A stretch of 64,000 nucleotides of DNA, taken from NCBI RefSeq assembly GCF_019059575.1, contig NW_024882990.1:89340-153339 (forward strand), read 5' to 3'. A program made the translations under genes and the position numbers. Within the stretch, counting starts at the first letter, position 1. Each line of letters opens with the position of its first letter. The DNA comes from Amphibalanus amphitrite (taxonomy: Eukaryota; Arthropoda; Thecostraca; Balanomorpha; Balanidae). The notes beneath the pieces are model-generated. The model did no database searches. It worked only from the letters and a program-made list of their open reading frames with translations, and was not told the origin of the DNA. Shown piece by piece: positions 21,662-32,492 of this stretch.

Positions 21662-22861
21662 TTAACCCGCGCCCTGCTGGGGGGGGGGGGGTGTTTGAAC
21701 ACCCCCCCTTGTGGTTTTTCGCGAATATCTCGAAAACGGCGGCGCGGAGCGCCGCCGTTTTTGGTACACCTTATCATACATCAATTCTACACATGTTGTG
21801 AAAATTTCAGACCAAGGTCATTCAAGGTCAGGTCACCAGGTCACTTGAAGTGACCTCACCTCATAAAAAGTTTCAATGTCCGTCATAGCTACACCGAGTG
21901 ACCGATCGCTTTGAAACTTTCAGCGATTGCTAAGAGCAATAGCATGTACAAAATGTATATCTCAGAATTTTGATATCGATGACCTAAGGTCAGGTCAATT
22001 TTGCGACCTCCCCATTATAAGTCAATGGGAGAAAATTGAAATGCGCCTCTTTTGGACGAAAGACATTATAAACACTCCCAAACACTGAATTACAAGTGGT
22101 TTAGACACACTGAACATGAAAATGGTGTCCGTGACCCCTGTTTATGCCCTGAGGTCATCTTAGGTCACGAATGGTGTCTAACAATTTTTCGCAAATAACT
22201 TTTGATAGGGGCATGCTAGAGCGATGAAAACGCCTTAGATGTGTTCAGCTCGACGATACGGATCGACTGATATGCAACATGACCCTTTCCGGTCAGGTCA
22301 TGACCTTGACCTGAGGTCAAATTTTCAAGTTGACCTTTAAAGGTCAAGTTATGGTTCATTCGATGCGTCTTGACGAGAGGAACACGATGCCGGTAAAAGT
22401 AAGCTCGTACAAGGTCTGGGTCAAAAGTTATTGCAGAAAAACTGTTTCCGAAAAAATCGGCTATTTTTGCAGTTTTTGCCCCCTGCAGGCAAAACCGTTG
22501 ACGTTAGGTCAAATCTGAGAAAATTACTCAGAAAGGGCGTTAATAGGGCTATCGAATGCGCTTTTCCGCGGCGCTGTAGCTCTATTGGTTCCCGAGTTAT
22601 GCGCTGGCTTCTTGGAAATTGTCGACATCCGACCTGGAAATCGGCAAAATTTTGCCTTCAATGACCTCTGGTGACCTGACCTTTGACCTGACCAAAAAAT
22701 TGACCGAAGTGATTTCCTCATTATTTTTGACGCTCTTTCGAACGCCGCCTTCCGCGTATCGCTACGTGGCCCAGGAGCCGAGTTAGAAGGGGGGGTGTTC
22801 AAACACCCCCCCCCCCCAGCAGGGCGTGGAAATCCAGGACCCCCAGCCGGGCGCGGGTTAA
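21662..22861. mobile_element. TTAA element, copy 3 (complete, 1200 bp)
   Basis: TTAA at 21662-21665 and 22858-22861. Ends CCCGCGCCCTGCTGGGGG and CCCAGCAGGGCG; hairpin cores GTGTTTGAACAC (left) and GTGTTCAAACAC (right). Opposite orientation to copy 1: the GGCGGCGCGGAGCGCCGCC hairpin is near the left end and the ACTCGGCTCCTGGGCC region near the right. The duplicated terminal repeat (CCAGCCGGGCGCGGG after CCCAGCAGGGCG) is at the right. DR1 TGACCTTTGACCT at 22677-22689. No ORF. Confidence 0.85.
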
Positions 22862-24399
22862 AATATGCCCTGGCCATTATGGTTCTTAGCTCTAACATTT
22901 TTCATTTACGCGATGCAATCTGTTCCGCTAGTGGAAGCTAATGAGATGCTTAGTTATCTCTTCATTAGAACGAACTACCCTCCGCAAATACGATATGATG
23001 GAAGATGATGAAATAGAAGGAACCCGAAAGCAGATGGAATGGAACGTAATTTCGGAGAAGCATGCCATTACGTATTCCGTTCTGGTTTACCCTGTTGTTG
23101 ACTCCCAACTTTCTGATTCTCCGTCTCACTCCGGCCTTTTCATGGGTCGTAACTTTGATTGAATGCGCACATGCCTTGCAATTTCGGGTTCTCGCAGAAA
23201 ATATGAACACCACTCAGTATTCTGGAACGCAGAGGAGCAAAAGTGCGAGCGAGGGTCTGATTTTCGCGCGCTCAAATCACTTCACTAATAATTGGGGACG
23301 CTTCGAATGTTGATAGCAATCGTGGTATCGCAAAGAGGACATAAACGTCAAGTAACGGCGACGGTGATTTTTTTTCTCCACAAATTCTTCTTCAGCCGAC
23401 CTTAATTTAGGCCTGACAACAGGAAATCTATGTACTGCAGCGTCGTGTCATTTGCAAAATCACGTTAGGAGTGGACACCTTTATTTAAGCGATTTACTCA
23501 GGGGTTCAGCCATTTGCAAAGAAGTGTTCAAAAGCCGACGATTGTGATATCGCTACCAGAGTACCTCTCGCTGATGAAATGCGGCAAATAAAAAGTGGAA
23601 TACAGCGCCATTAATTGTCGACGATGACAAACGCAATATGGTGAAGTAATGTTAGCTGATGTTTGAGAGGCCTCCATAACATTGGCATTCTAATGTGCGA
23701 AAATCAAGTTCTTTATTTTGGATACTTTGCTAGTCTAAACTTTTTATCAAGGATGGCTTAGTGCTACGCCTGTTCAAACAACAGCAAGAAAACGCATGCG
23801 AAGGTATGCATTTTATTCACTCATACGATCCTCCCAATGAAAGACATGCGACCTAAAAGCTTGGATTCTTTTTTACAAGGTCGGCAACAAATCGTTAAAA
23901 AAAGGAGCAAAACATTGCAGAACATCTCTCATCACTACCAACAGGATCAATTTCAGTTAGTTTTAAACCAAGCCTGAAGTCAAGTCGCTTCCAACGCTTC
24001 TTCAAACTGTATACTCTAGTTTCAGTTGCTTAAAAATTTCTATTTTTACATTAACGTCGCAGAAAACCTTAAATAAAGGTTGGGATACGACAAGTGATGG
24101 CACGTGATGACATAGGCCGCCCGTGAACACTTTATATTTTGTTTTATAACGTATGGATCACCTTAATTTCACGTGCGATGAATAGCTCAATGCTCAAAAC
24201 ACCATGCAGCGCCAACCACTGCTTCCACCTAACGCTGTCATATCGACAACCCCACCCCATTTTCGTCCTTTCATAATTCATCCTGCGAATCTACAAACGC
24301 CATGCCATGCTTCATTGTTCCATCCTACAAACCACGACTCCAACAAACTAGACTCTAGACTAAATCCGGCATCGACAAGCCCTCTTCAGCAGCTGCATC
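22862..24399. other. Intergenic, nothing recognised
   Basis: AT-rich sequence with stops in all frames and no recognisable splice-bounded exon or repeat end. It includes the 3' flank of the leftward lectin gene. Confidence 0.5.
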
Positions 24400-24642
24400 C
24401 TATTCCTCCAGCGCTTCATCAGTGGTGAAGCAGACGACGCTGAAGGTCGAGTTGACACAGTCCATGTTGTACCAGTAGCCGTCCTTGGTGTAGGCGCAGT
24501 CTCCGAGAAAGATATCTTCATCGGGGTTGTCGGTGGCCCAGCGGTAGTAGGAGACGTTGGAGCTCGGCCAGAACCAGGGGTCGTACTCGGAGTCGCGGTA
24601 GAGGCCCAGCCAGACGGCCAGGCCGTCAGCTAGCTGGTCGAG
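24400..24642 (-). CDS. Lectin 1, exon 2
   Basis: LDQLADGLAVWLGLYRDSEY then DPWFWPSSNVSYYRWATDNP and GDCAYTKDGYWYNMDC. 80 codons plus TAG. Confidence 0.88.
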   Translation of the reverse strand, partial: LDQLADGLAVWLGLYRDSEYDPWFWPSSNVSYYRWATDNPDEDIFLGDCAYTKDGYWYNMDCVNSTFSVVCFTTDEALEE

Positions 24643-25206
24643 CTGTGGATGAAGGTGATACATGCAATTGCACATGAGATGAGCGAAAGGAGCATCTGTG
24701 GTCTGAGCGGGGTCTGGCGGGTGTGGTGGATCACTACAAAGAGCTCGAGGGGTCTGAGCAACGTTTGAAGTGAGCAACGCTGTACATATGCTGGGCAATT
24801 GACAGTAACTGTGTGAGGAGAAAGTGGGTGCTTGGGTTTGGCGGCAGCCCACTTCTTGAGCTCACAAAACTTGGGTACTGTCACTGACGTAATTGCCGTG
24901 ACTTATCATCAATTAAATGACATCATTGCACAGGACCATTTAAAACTCTCAATTATCATGTAAAGTCGCCGGAACTTCGACAGTCATTACCGTGAGCTGG
25001 TCCTCGTAGTTGTGTACTTCTGGCAGCGTTGCAGTCGGCTCAAAATCTCGACAGGCCACTTCTGCATCTTCTGCGGTAGTTTTGAAGAGATCTCCAGGCA
25101 GCGGCAAATAACAATCGCCGTCTCCCGTGGCAACCCAGTTTGAGTCTGGGCACAGCAGCGCCGCCCTGGCGGTGAGAAGGAGAACTACGGTGGCAAGGGG
25201 CGACAT
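24400..25206 (-). CDS. Secreted C-type lectin-like protein 1 (two exons, 152 aa)
   Basis: Secreted carbohydrate-recognition-like protein. Exon 1 is 25206-24991, exon 2 is 24642-24400, with a 348-bp phase-0 intron (donor GTAATG, acceptor ttcatccacag). Residues 1-17 (MSPLATVVLLLTARAAL) are a signal peptide. One long-form CTLD follows with six Cys: C in LLCPDSNW, GDGDC, VACRDF, GDCAY, MDC and VVCF; and the core WLGL. The usual EPN/QPD position reads DNPDED, and WND is replaced by WYN, so classical calcium site 2 is doubtful. It ends ALEE, TAG at 24402-24400. Same exon structure as the lectin at 28216, with which it is head to head. Role unknown; immune or adhesive lectin by family. Confidence 0.88.
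24991..25206 (-). CDS. Lectin 1, exon 1
   Basis: ATG at 25206; reads signal peptide then LLCPDSNWVATGDGDCYLPL ... YEDQLT. Exactly 72 codons, ends in phase 0 before GTAATG. The frame stays open past the donor, so an intronless reading would add MTVEVPATLHDN; the lectin fold continues only in exon 2. Confidence 0.87.
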
Positions 25207-25984
25207 GGTGCAGCCGTCTGGAGGGAAGCGCTCGCTGCAACCGGCTTTTGATGCTGCGGTTTCTCAGGGGCGGAGCCGGAGGTAAGATAGGACGCTGGTC
25301 ACTGAGTTTGAAGGTGCCTTATCGGTGGGGACAGATGCGAATTTCACGCGGAGCTTTGGAAGCTCTCGCTTCTCGAAAGTGTTCTAGCTGCTAAAACCTA
25401 AAACCAACAACTTACCTAGGTATATTAAAAATACATTTTTTTGGACGATCGGCTGGCTAATAAGTTAATATCCATGGCGCATGGTATTGGTGCTCTATAC
25501 TAACCGAAACCTCTGATTTTATCGCATGTCAACATGACCTAACCAATAAATGAAAATAAAATCGTTAGGTGATGTTCGAGACAGAAAACAATGTTAACGT
25601 CAAAACACTGGATAGGCACCTATACGCCGGGGCATCAAAAAGTTTCGTTCTTCACCATGAACTAGAAATGACAGAATTTGATTTTCTGTACATGACGGCC
25701 GTTACTCTTCGACATATCACCATACATGACTGCAAACTTCTTCCGTCGTTTCTTGAGCTGCCTCTGGCAGTCATCGCTGAACTCTTCCCACTCCGGTAAA
25801 TGACTGCTTCACCTGATCAATGACGTCATTTGTCATCAAATCACCGGTCATGCTGTGGATTCTTCATTTCTCGGAACACTCCAGAGTCACTTAATACCAG
25901 GTCAGATGAGATGCGATAGGATTTAATGCCCACTTCATTAAGTTTCTTCAATCGCATCTCCAAACTTCTTCAAAATGCTTAAAA

Positions 25985-26215
25985 GTAAATGCTAATTATT
26001 ATCTGAACCTCATCAAGGCAGTCGGTAATGACTTTCCTACGCCAGATCCAGAACACTGACAGCATTGGCCTTCTCGGCTTCTGCATTTTCGCCTTATATG
26101 ATAAGAACTGAAGGGCAGATGCGCTTTGCCTTAACTTCTTGATCATCTCTTCTGTCTCTGGATCCAATGCATATATACCCAGCATTCGTCAAAAGTCCCC
26201 AAACTATCGAAGGTC
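25985..26215 (-). pseudogene. Mariner-type transposase remnant
   Basis: The minus strand gives DECWVY in one frame, then YALDPETEEMIK and KPRRPMLSVFWIWRRKV in another. These match the D-E-x-W-V-x-x-x-D-P-E and V-M-x-x-V-F-W-D blocks of mariner transposases, with the Asp of the second block lost. Frameshifted and lacking the rest of the protein. No terminal repeats found. Confidence 0.55.
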
Positions 26216-26249
26216 ATTGTGATATCCGTTTCGGAACGAAAAATTAGTG

Positions 26250-27986
26250 TAGGGGAGGATGGGGTAATTTGGCCGGCAATATAATTAAACCGCCCCCACC
26301 TCTACGATATCTGACAAAAGCGAATGAAATTCTAGCCACTATTTATGTGTCATTGGTGGAACTAATCCGTGGAAAATTTTCAAAAAATCTCCCCTTCGTA
26401 ATTTTCGTCAAAATCGTTAAAACATGAATTTGATTAGAAAATGGTAACTTTTACCTACTTATTCCGTTCGAAAAATTATATAGCATATGTGCCATGTACA
26501 CGGGTGATTTTTTTTACAGGGCAAAAAGTTTTTAAGCCTAGAGAATACCAAAACATATAACAAACGCCAAAAAAGTATATCCATGTGAAAGGAAATTGTT
26601 TGTCATTTTGTTTTCAGGATCTTTTAAAGACTTCTTGGGACTCATTCTGTTGTGAAGTTCCGTGAAAATGGCGCACAACAAAATGTTTTCCCCAAAATCG
26701 CCAATTACTCCAGGCTTGCGTGCATTAATTAAAACTGTGCTCACTTCGAGCACGTTCTGTAAGCCTAAACGGAGCTGAAACTCAAAGTTTGTGTGTGCAA
26801 ATGAAATGTCACTGTCAGAATGTGCTTTTTACAAAGATATACATTTGCTGTCAGTTGATCTGTTTTCTGGTACCGCCATTGCTCTTTACTTTTTGCCCTG
26901 TATAAAAATCACCCTGTAGAATTCGGGCTGTGGATAAATTTCGACAATGTGGTCCCATTGCTTAGGATATTCAGCGTTTTCAAGAGTAATTTTATGCATT
27001 TCCGTATTACCGTAACGACTTTATAGACACAGCTTTTCAGAATGGCAATGCGGGGTAATTTGGCCGGTGCCAATAGAGCAGCTTTGACGGTGCTCTCAGG
27101 ATCGCTATGCTGGGACGGCCGACTTGATAAGGTCGTGCCGAGCTGGTTGGGTTTACACTTTGCAGGTGGCATTGCGGCACAGTCTGCCTCCTAGGGGCTC
27201 ACTAAGACACTGCGCAATGCAACACGAAGACGATGTTAGGGATCTATTCAACCCAAACTGATAGTCACATCTCCAGCTCACAAACACTATCGACAACTCG
27301 TTAGTTTGCAGACATCGGAAAGTTACGAGATGTGAGGATTTGAGACTGAGTTCGGGTTATTTCATTGATTGCTAAAAAAATTTAATTGAAATTAGTCGAT
27401 TTTTTCCTTACTAGAAAAAGTTAACGTTTTTTCCCAAACAATGTCTTCTCACTAATCATTAATTACAAGTTTCACTGTAAAATATTTTTACCACAAATAA
27501 AATGGAAATGTTTGACTGAGCAGTGTATGCACAGGAAGCGCATTTTCAGTTGTGCTGGAAAATGCTGAAATAAGACCTGAGTCAAAATCATTTGAATATA
27601 AGTCCGACACTGAGTCAGCCTAAAAATGCGCGTAGGACACATGTCATTGCTGACGCTGAAGCTGACTCGCCTGTAAAATCAAATCAAGGCCGTAAATAAT
27701 CACCGGCCAAATTGTCCCACCCCACCGGCCAAATAATCCTGCTAGTGGGGCAATTTGGCCGCTTTGCAGACCTTTGTAAATGTCAAAATTCGGCCCTAAG
27801 TAGCTACTCAACTCAATCATTTTCAGTTTACTATACAAGAAAACTTACAATGAATGTTTCACCTGTCCGCGCTGAGAGAGTGCAGAAATATGTCGCCAAG
27901 TTCGAGCTACAGCGCTTCCTAAAAAAAAACGACCAAATTACCCAGCGCTTCCTAAAAAATCGACCAAATTACCCCATCTTCCCCTA
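26250..27986. mobile_element. TA-target element with GGGGTAATTTGG ends (1737 bp)
   Basis: Bounded by TA. The left end TAGGGGAGGATGGGGTAATT mirrors the right end AATTACCCCATCTTCCCCTA, matching over about 23 of 25 bases. Internal GGGGTAATTTGGCCGG motifs recur at about 27053-27068 and, inverted or altered, at 27701-27765. The right end is partly duplicated in tandem (GACCAAATTACCC at 27929 and 27962). TA duplication suggests the Tc1/mariner group. No intact transposase; non-autonomous or decayed. Lies between the two head-to-head lectin genes. Confidence 0.75.
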
Positions 27987-28215
27987 ATATCTTATGTCGG
28001 TTTCGAGGAGAGCTGACGAATCGGGATGCAACTCACACCTGCAGCTGCTATCTAACCTCTACCAGCTGTGAGAATCTCACGAACCGTCTCACACCAACAT
28101 ATCTAGCCCCTCCCTCCTCGTCACGTGAGCGCCTAAGCCACGCCCTCTTGACTCCGCCCCCTCCGTCACCGCCAAAAACTGCGCCGTTGTTCTCTCCTTC
28201 AGACACAACCTCACC

Positions 28216-28434
28216 ATGCTCGGTCCGAACACCTGGATAGTTCTCTTTTTGGCCACCAGGGCGGCGCTGGGGTGCCCCAATAGCCAATGGCTTGCTACGG
28301 GAGACGACGACTGCTTTTTGCCGCTTCCACCTTCTATGGCAAATGTGACGGCTGATGACGCGCTGGAAATTTGTCACGACATCGAGGCCACGTCTTCACT
28401 TCCAGAAATTCTCGACGACGAAGATCAACAAATG
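28216..28434 (+). CDS. Lectin 2, exon 1
   Basis: ATG at 28216, context CTCACCATG. 73 codons ending ...LDDEDQQM at a GTAAGA donor, phase 0, the same site as in lectin 1 (...YEDQLT). Confidence 0.9.
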
Positions 28435-29445
28435 GTAAGATGATGAAAATGGTAAGACTTGGAGATAAGGACAGCACTGAACTAGAGCCGCCGGGGTTGG
28501 ATGCAGCTACCCGAGTGAATTAGATTGGAAATCTGTCGCAAGCTGTAATTGACTTGGATGTCGTTGTGTGCAAACAGGTGCGCGTGCTTCCGGAAATGTT
28601 TGCCGTCAGCCATTTGGATGTGTTTGGCATGTTCGCTATTGCATCTTTTTGAAAGCTGCAAGGGATCAACGTAGTTTTTTGAAGCCCCAGCAACTTGTGT
28701 AATGTCATGTTTGACATATTGGATAATGCTTAGGATACTACATACCCAGTACGAAGCGTAACATTCAGATCAGCATGAAAATTGCGTGGGAGGGGAGGGG
28801 AAAGGCGCAGAGGGTGGTTCATGGACCGAAAAACAACTGAAGTTCTGAATCTGGTTCATCCACATAACCTGCTCAAAATTTAAAATCTAAGTCATGGTTG
28901 CCGTTACACTCAGGCTTTTATGTGTGTATTGTATCACTTACACTCTCTCCCTGTCACTCTTACACCCGTCGTGTGTGTTTTATTATCATTACACTCATCG
29001 GTACACTTAATATGTTCATTAAGTTCACTGACTCCGATAAACTCATTGTCTCGTGACGCTTCCTCTTTTGTATCCCCACTGCGCCCCTTGAACTCATCCA
29101 GCTGGTGTCGCACGCCTCCAGTGAATCCTTGAAGTTCATGTCGTACGCCTCAATTGGGTCCCTTGACGTCCCCTCGTTGTGCGGCAGGTTCACGAGCTCA
29201 GTGGCGGTTCGAACATCTGGCTGGGCCTGCGCCGCAGCTCCTCCACCAGTGCCTGGGTGTGGCCCTCCGGCAAGGCCGCCATCTTCACCAAGTGGGCCAA
29301 CGAGCAGCCGGTGCAGGGAGACGAGAACTGTGTCTACATGAACTTCGCGCAGGGAGCGTGGTACAACTCCTACTGCAACAGCGGCTCCGACACCAACATC
29401 GCGCTCTGCTACGTCAAGTGGAAGGAGGAGATGGATAAGCAGTAG
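28216..29445 (+). CDS. Secreted C-type lectin-like protein 2 (two exons, 158 aa)
   Basis: Exon 1 is 28216-28434 and exon 2 is 29188-29445, with a 753-bp phase-0 intron (GTAAGA ... gtgcggcag). Signal peptide MLGPNTWIVLFLATRAALG, then one CTLD: CPNSQWLATGDDDCFLPL, EICHD, WLGLRRS, ENCVYMN, WYNSYC and ALCYV. Six Cys in the same order as lectin 1, and the N-terminal motif (C-P-x-S-x-W-x-A-T-G-D-x-D-C) is nearly the same, so the two are paralogues by inverted duplication. EQPVQ stands where QPD/EPN is usual and WYN replaces WND. The alternative downstream frame over exon 2 is a shadow. Polyadenylation signal at 29636. Confidence 0.9.
29188..29445 (+). CDS. Lectin 2, exon 2
   Basis: VHELSGGSNIWLGLRRSSST then AWVWPSGKAAIFTKWANEQP and CNSGSDTNIALCYVKWKEEM. 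85 codons then TAG. Confidence 0.9.
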   Translation, partial: VHELSGGSNIWLGLRRSSSTSAWVWPSGKAAIFTKWANEQPVQGDENCVYMNFAQGAWYNSYCNSGSDTNIALCYVKWKEEMDKQ

Positions 29446-29635
29446 AGGAAGAGAGGAGAATAGGTGAAGAGGAGGAAGACAATGGAAAGCAGAAAAATCG
29501 CATGTGGTCATTTTTTATGGTGAAGGTACCTATATTAGGAAACTACTTCGACGTCGTCCCAAGCGAAACAGAAATGACATTTTGTGCCCGGATGATGCTG
29601 CATTGTGCATTGGCTGTGCATGAACTGTCTCTGTC

Positions 29636-29641
29636 AATAAA
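29636..29641 (+). terminator. Polyadenylation signal AATAAA (lectin 2)
   Basis: Canonical AATAAA 190 bp after the lectin 2 stop. Confidence 0.65.
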
Positions 29642-29817
29642 TTCTTATTCGAAACCATTAACAATGATTGTTCAGTTGGTGAGCAATATATTTTTGTGCC
29701 AATATGGTGTCTATAAAGGTAAAGAGCTTCGTCATCCATGAAGATGCTTTCGACGTCTGTTGCCATCCGTCGCTTGATAGTGGGGACACCCGTCACTGGG
29801 CGTTCTGTTGATGGCTG

Positions 29818-29834
29818 GGGGGGGGGGGGGGGGC
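29818..29834. repeat. Poly-G tract
   Basis: Run of about 17 G with no matching partner nearby. Confidence 0.8.
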
Positions 29835-30129
29835 ACAGGATTCTTCAGATCAGACGTTCTCCCCACAATACTTCGTGTCCACATGAGCCGTGATCCCGTG
29901 AGTATACACTCAGTATTTGGTGCGACATCATCGGCTACACCACTTCATTCCCTGGAAATAAGCAGTGCTTGCGGGCATGCTGACCGCGTCACGAGCCCAA
30001 GGCCTTTGCCGAGGCCAAGGCCTGGAGGCCTTTGTTGCTACATTTGGCGCCCACGACTTCCCACGACTTTATTTCGTGACATTTTTCGCTGAATTATGCA
30101 TGTGGGCGGATTTCTAACCCTCGCCCGTA

Positions 30130-30303
30130 TTGGTGTTTTGCCAGCCGCGAACAGCCCGATCTTGTCGCCCCAAGAACGGAATTCATGAAAAGCTATCTAG
30201 TATCTTTCTTACCAAGGCTCTAAGCTGGAACAGTCTGCCCTCTCAAGAGAGGAACGCCTCAAAGAATGAAGTAATAAAGTACATTCTAACTAAGGCAGAC
30301 ATT
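30130..30303 (+). pseudogene. Possible C-terminal LINE reverse transcriptase fragment
   Basis: Frame gives FLTKALSWNSLPSQERNAS, which resembles the W-N-S-L-P block near the C end of many non-LTR retrotransposon ORF2 proteins. Too short for a family call. Confidence 0.3.
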
Positions 30304-30588
30304 GACAATACATGATTATCAGTCATATTCTTATACAATGTATCGTTTCAACGTGTGCAATTGCCAGTGTTTCATTTGATGTCACTCGCCAGTCACTGTA
30401 TTATCCGTTTGAGGACAATGTCTTTGTATCAGGATTCAGGAGAATATGAGCAAATGAGAACCGAATCACCGGATGCCACTTGTACCAGAAAGAAAGGTCT
30501 TCTTTCCGACTTTGTTCCCAGCTTTGGAAATATAACCCGTTTTGGAAACAGTTGGCTCCAATTAAGGACTGACATGACTGCTGCTTCC

Positions 30589-31590
30589 TTAACCCTATTC
30601 CTGGCGGGCTCCACCGGGACAAGAAACTGGCGGGGGGGGGGCCGATTCGGCCCCCCCCCCCTGAGATCTCGAGAACGAAGCAAGATAGCGACAAGCGGTA
30701 AACGGCATCGGATACGCATGGACAAGGTCTACAATTTTTACACAGGTCATTTTCAGGTCAGGTCAAAGATGACGTCACAGGGGTCGAAAAAGTCAAAATG
30801 GCGGCGCTAGATATGGAGAGAGTTTTTCTCGAATAACTTTCGAATTAGTCAAGATAGGAACAAACTAAGGGCATCATCGTGATCCTCTCGTCAATCCGCA
30901 TCGAATGATATATATGTTGACCTCGAAAGGTCAAGGTCAAAGGTTGACCTCAGGTCACGTGACCTCGAGGTCATCATGTATATCATTCGATGCGTCTTGA
31001 CAAGCTGAACACAATGAGACCATCCACGCGTCTGTATCTTGTTCCTGTACGGAGTTATTGGCCAAAAACCTTTGGTGACCTTTGATGACGTCACATGACC
31101 TCACAGCTGCCCAACAGCAAAACAGACCTCAAGGTAGTGAAGGTTGATCGTATATGAAGTCATGTATGGTATATGGGGCCATTCCGACCCGTTTTAGTGG
31201 TAAAAACAGGGAGTTGATTTTTCCCCCATTGACTTATAATGGGGAGGTCGCGAAACTGACCTGACCTTAGGTCACCGATATCAAAATTCCGAGATATACA
31301 AATTGCACATACTGGTACCCTAACTAAAGCCTGAAGAGAAGAAATTGATCGGTCAAAAACTCTAGCTCTGGCGTGATTGCAAACTTTTCTGAGGTAGGGT
31401 CACCAAACCGCCTCTGGTGACCTGACCTGAGGTCAGATCAACTCAAAATTTCAGACATGTTGCGTAGAAGCCTTATAGGAAAAGTCAGAAAATTTGAGCT
31501 TCCTAGCTCAACGCGTTGGGGAGAAATAACCAAAAAACCTCAGGGGGGGGGGGCTCCTGAGGCCCCCCCCCCCGCCAGGAATAGGGTTAA
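30589..31590. mobile_element. TTAA element, copy 4 (complete, 1002 bp, second subfamily)
   Basis: TTAA at 30589-30592 and 31587-31590. Perfect 16-bp ends CCCTATTCCTGGCGGG / CCCGCCAGGAATAGGG. Hairpin cores GGCCGATTCGGCC (left) and GGCTCCTGAGGCC (right). The left end carries the duplicated terminal repeat (CTGGCGGG twice within about 45 bp). Contains CGAGAACGAAGCAAGATAGC and GGTCA arrays. No ORF. Confidence 0.85.
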
Positions 31591-31627
31591 TGCCCTCCAT
31601 GCCAATGTTTTTTTTCTGCATTCACAG

Positions 31628-31812
31628 GCGAAGTAACTTCCTACATGGATAAGCGCGGGAAAAGCTCTGACTACAAGCGGGTCGTTCATGGACAAATCAA
31701 CAAGTTCATTAACGAAAAGATACAGGATCTACGCCGGAAGACGACTCGTGAGCAGCATCCGCGAGTGCTGTCTCCGGAGACTGAAGTGAATATGGTCGAG
31801 GAGAGTGAGTGA
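31628..31812 (+). CDS. Exon-like ORF, possible 3'-terminal coding exon, unassigned
   Basis: After acceptor tctgcattcacag the frame gives EVTSYMDKRGKSSDYKRVVH then GQINKFINEKIQDLRRKTTR and EQHPRVLSPETEVNMVEESE, stop at 31810-31812. Charged, natural-looking composition. A GTGAGT donor at 31805 could instead splice it onward. An AATAAA lies 115 bp past the stop. I do not recognise the family and found no partner exon; the segment starts 37 bp after TTAA copy 4 and inside the 5.2-kb inverted-repeat interval. It may be a host exon or a captured fragment. Confidence 0.4.
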
Positions 31813-31861
31813 GTGAGTGAGTGAGTGAGTGAGTGAGTATGTGAGTGAGTGAGTGAGAGAG
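31801..31861. repeat. (GTGA)n microsatellite
   Basis: Tandem GTGA/GAGT units, one interruption; overlaps the stop codon of the exon-like ORF. Confidence 0.95.
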
Positions 31862-31926
31862 TGCTTTGTACGCCGATCGAGCGTGGATGAGAGGAAGTAA
31901 TGGCATAGCGTTTACCTTTGTTCGTT

Positions 31927-31932
31927 AATAAA
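31927..31932 (+). terminator. AATAAA downstream of exon-like ORF
   Basis: Canonical hexamer 115 bp after the stop at 31812. Significant only if that ORF is a real terminal exon. Confidence 0.35.
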
Positions 31933-32050
31933 CGGCCGCCCACGTGTGGTCCAAGCTATGTGGTTTTTGTGTCGCGGTTGATGATCGGTGATCTGGCGGC
32001 TGAAAACATTGTGACGAACGTCGATGGGTTTACACAATTTCAACATATTT

Positions 32051-32191
32051 GGTTATAATAACACGGAACAAAAATGATAGACGAACGCGTTTCGGCTAAA
32101 TTACCGTCATCAGCGTCTAAAAGGAGAACAAGAGGCACACATCGAGCAAATATCACAGTTCCTATCATTTTTGTTCCGTGTTATTATACCT
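32051..32191 (-). ncRNA. Hammerhead-ribozyme-like relic in inverted repeat (Penelope-type)
   Basis: A 29-bp inverted repeat (32051-32080 and 32163-32191, GAACAAAAATGATAG / CTATCATTTTTGTTC) encloses, on the minus strand, AGACG-CTGATGA-CGGTAATTTAGCCG-AAACG-CGTT-CGTCT. This has the hammerhead conserved blocks CUGAUGA and GAAA, a short stem II (CGGT/GCCG), a stem III of ACG/CGT and an AGACG/CGTCT pairing. Penelope-like elements are known to carry minimal hammerheads in their terminal regions. Core at 32077-32118. No Penelope ORF remains next to it. Activity untested. Confidence 0.5.
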
Positions 32192-32492
32192 GTCTCAACT
32201 GAAATATATTTGGTTATCACTTTAACACATTTTAAAACGGCGCTTTTATGGTGTCCAGCTAGGACCATTTGGAAATCATTTCAAATGGATATCAAATGGT
32301 TCAATGTAAAACCATTCCAGATGGGTTTTTAGTGGTATCAATTGGTTACCTATTTGATATGGTGGCAGTCTGAGTCTGTTCATGTAACGTGCATGTAGCC
32401 TGTGGGTCACCTGCATGTGCTCATACACGGATCTGTAGGTATGTAAAGTGTTGTGTGTGAAAATTTTGGTGATTTTGTATGTATGCATCTCT

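Noticed and set aside
26538-27172. Minus-strand frames inside the TA-target element as its transposase
   Set aside because: No DDE motifs or helix-turn-helix pattern recognisable; frames are short and broken.
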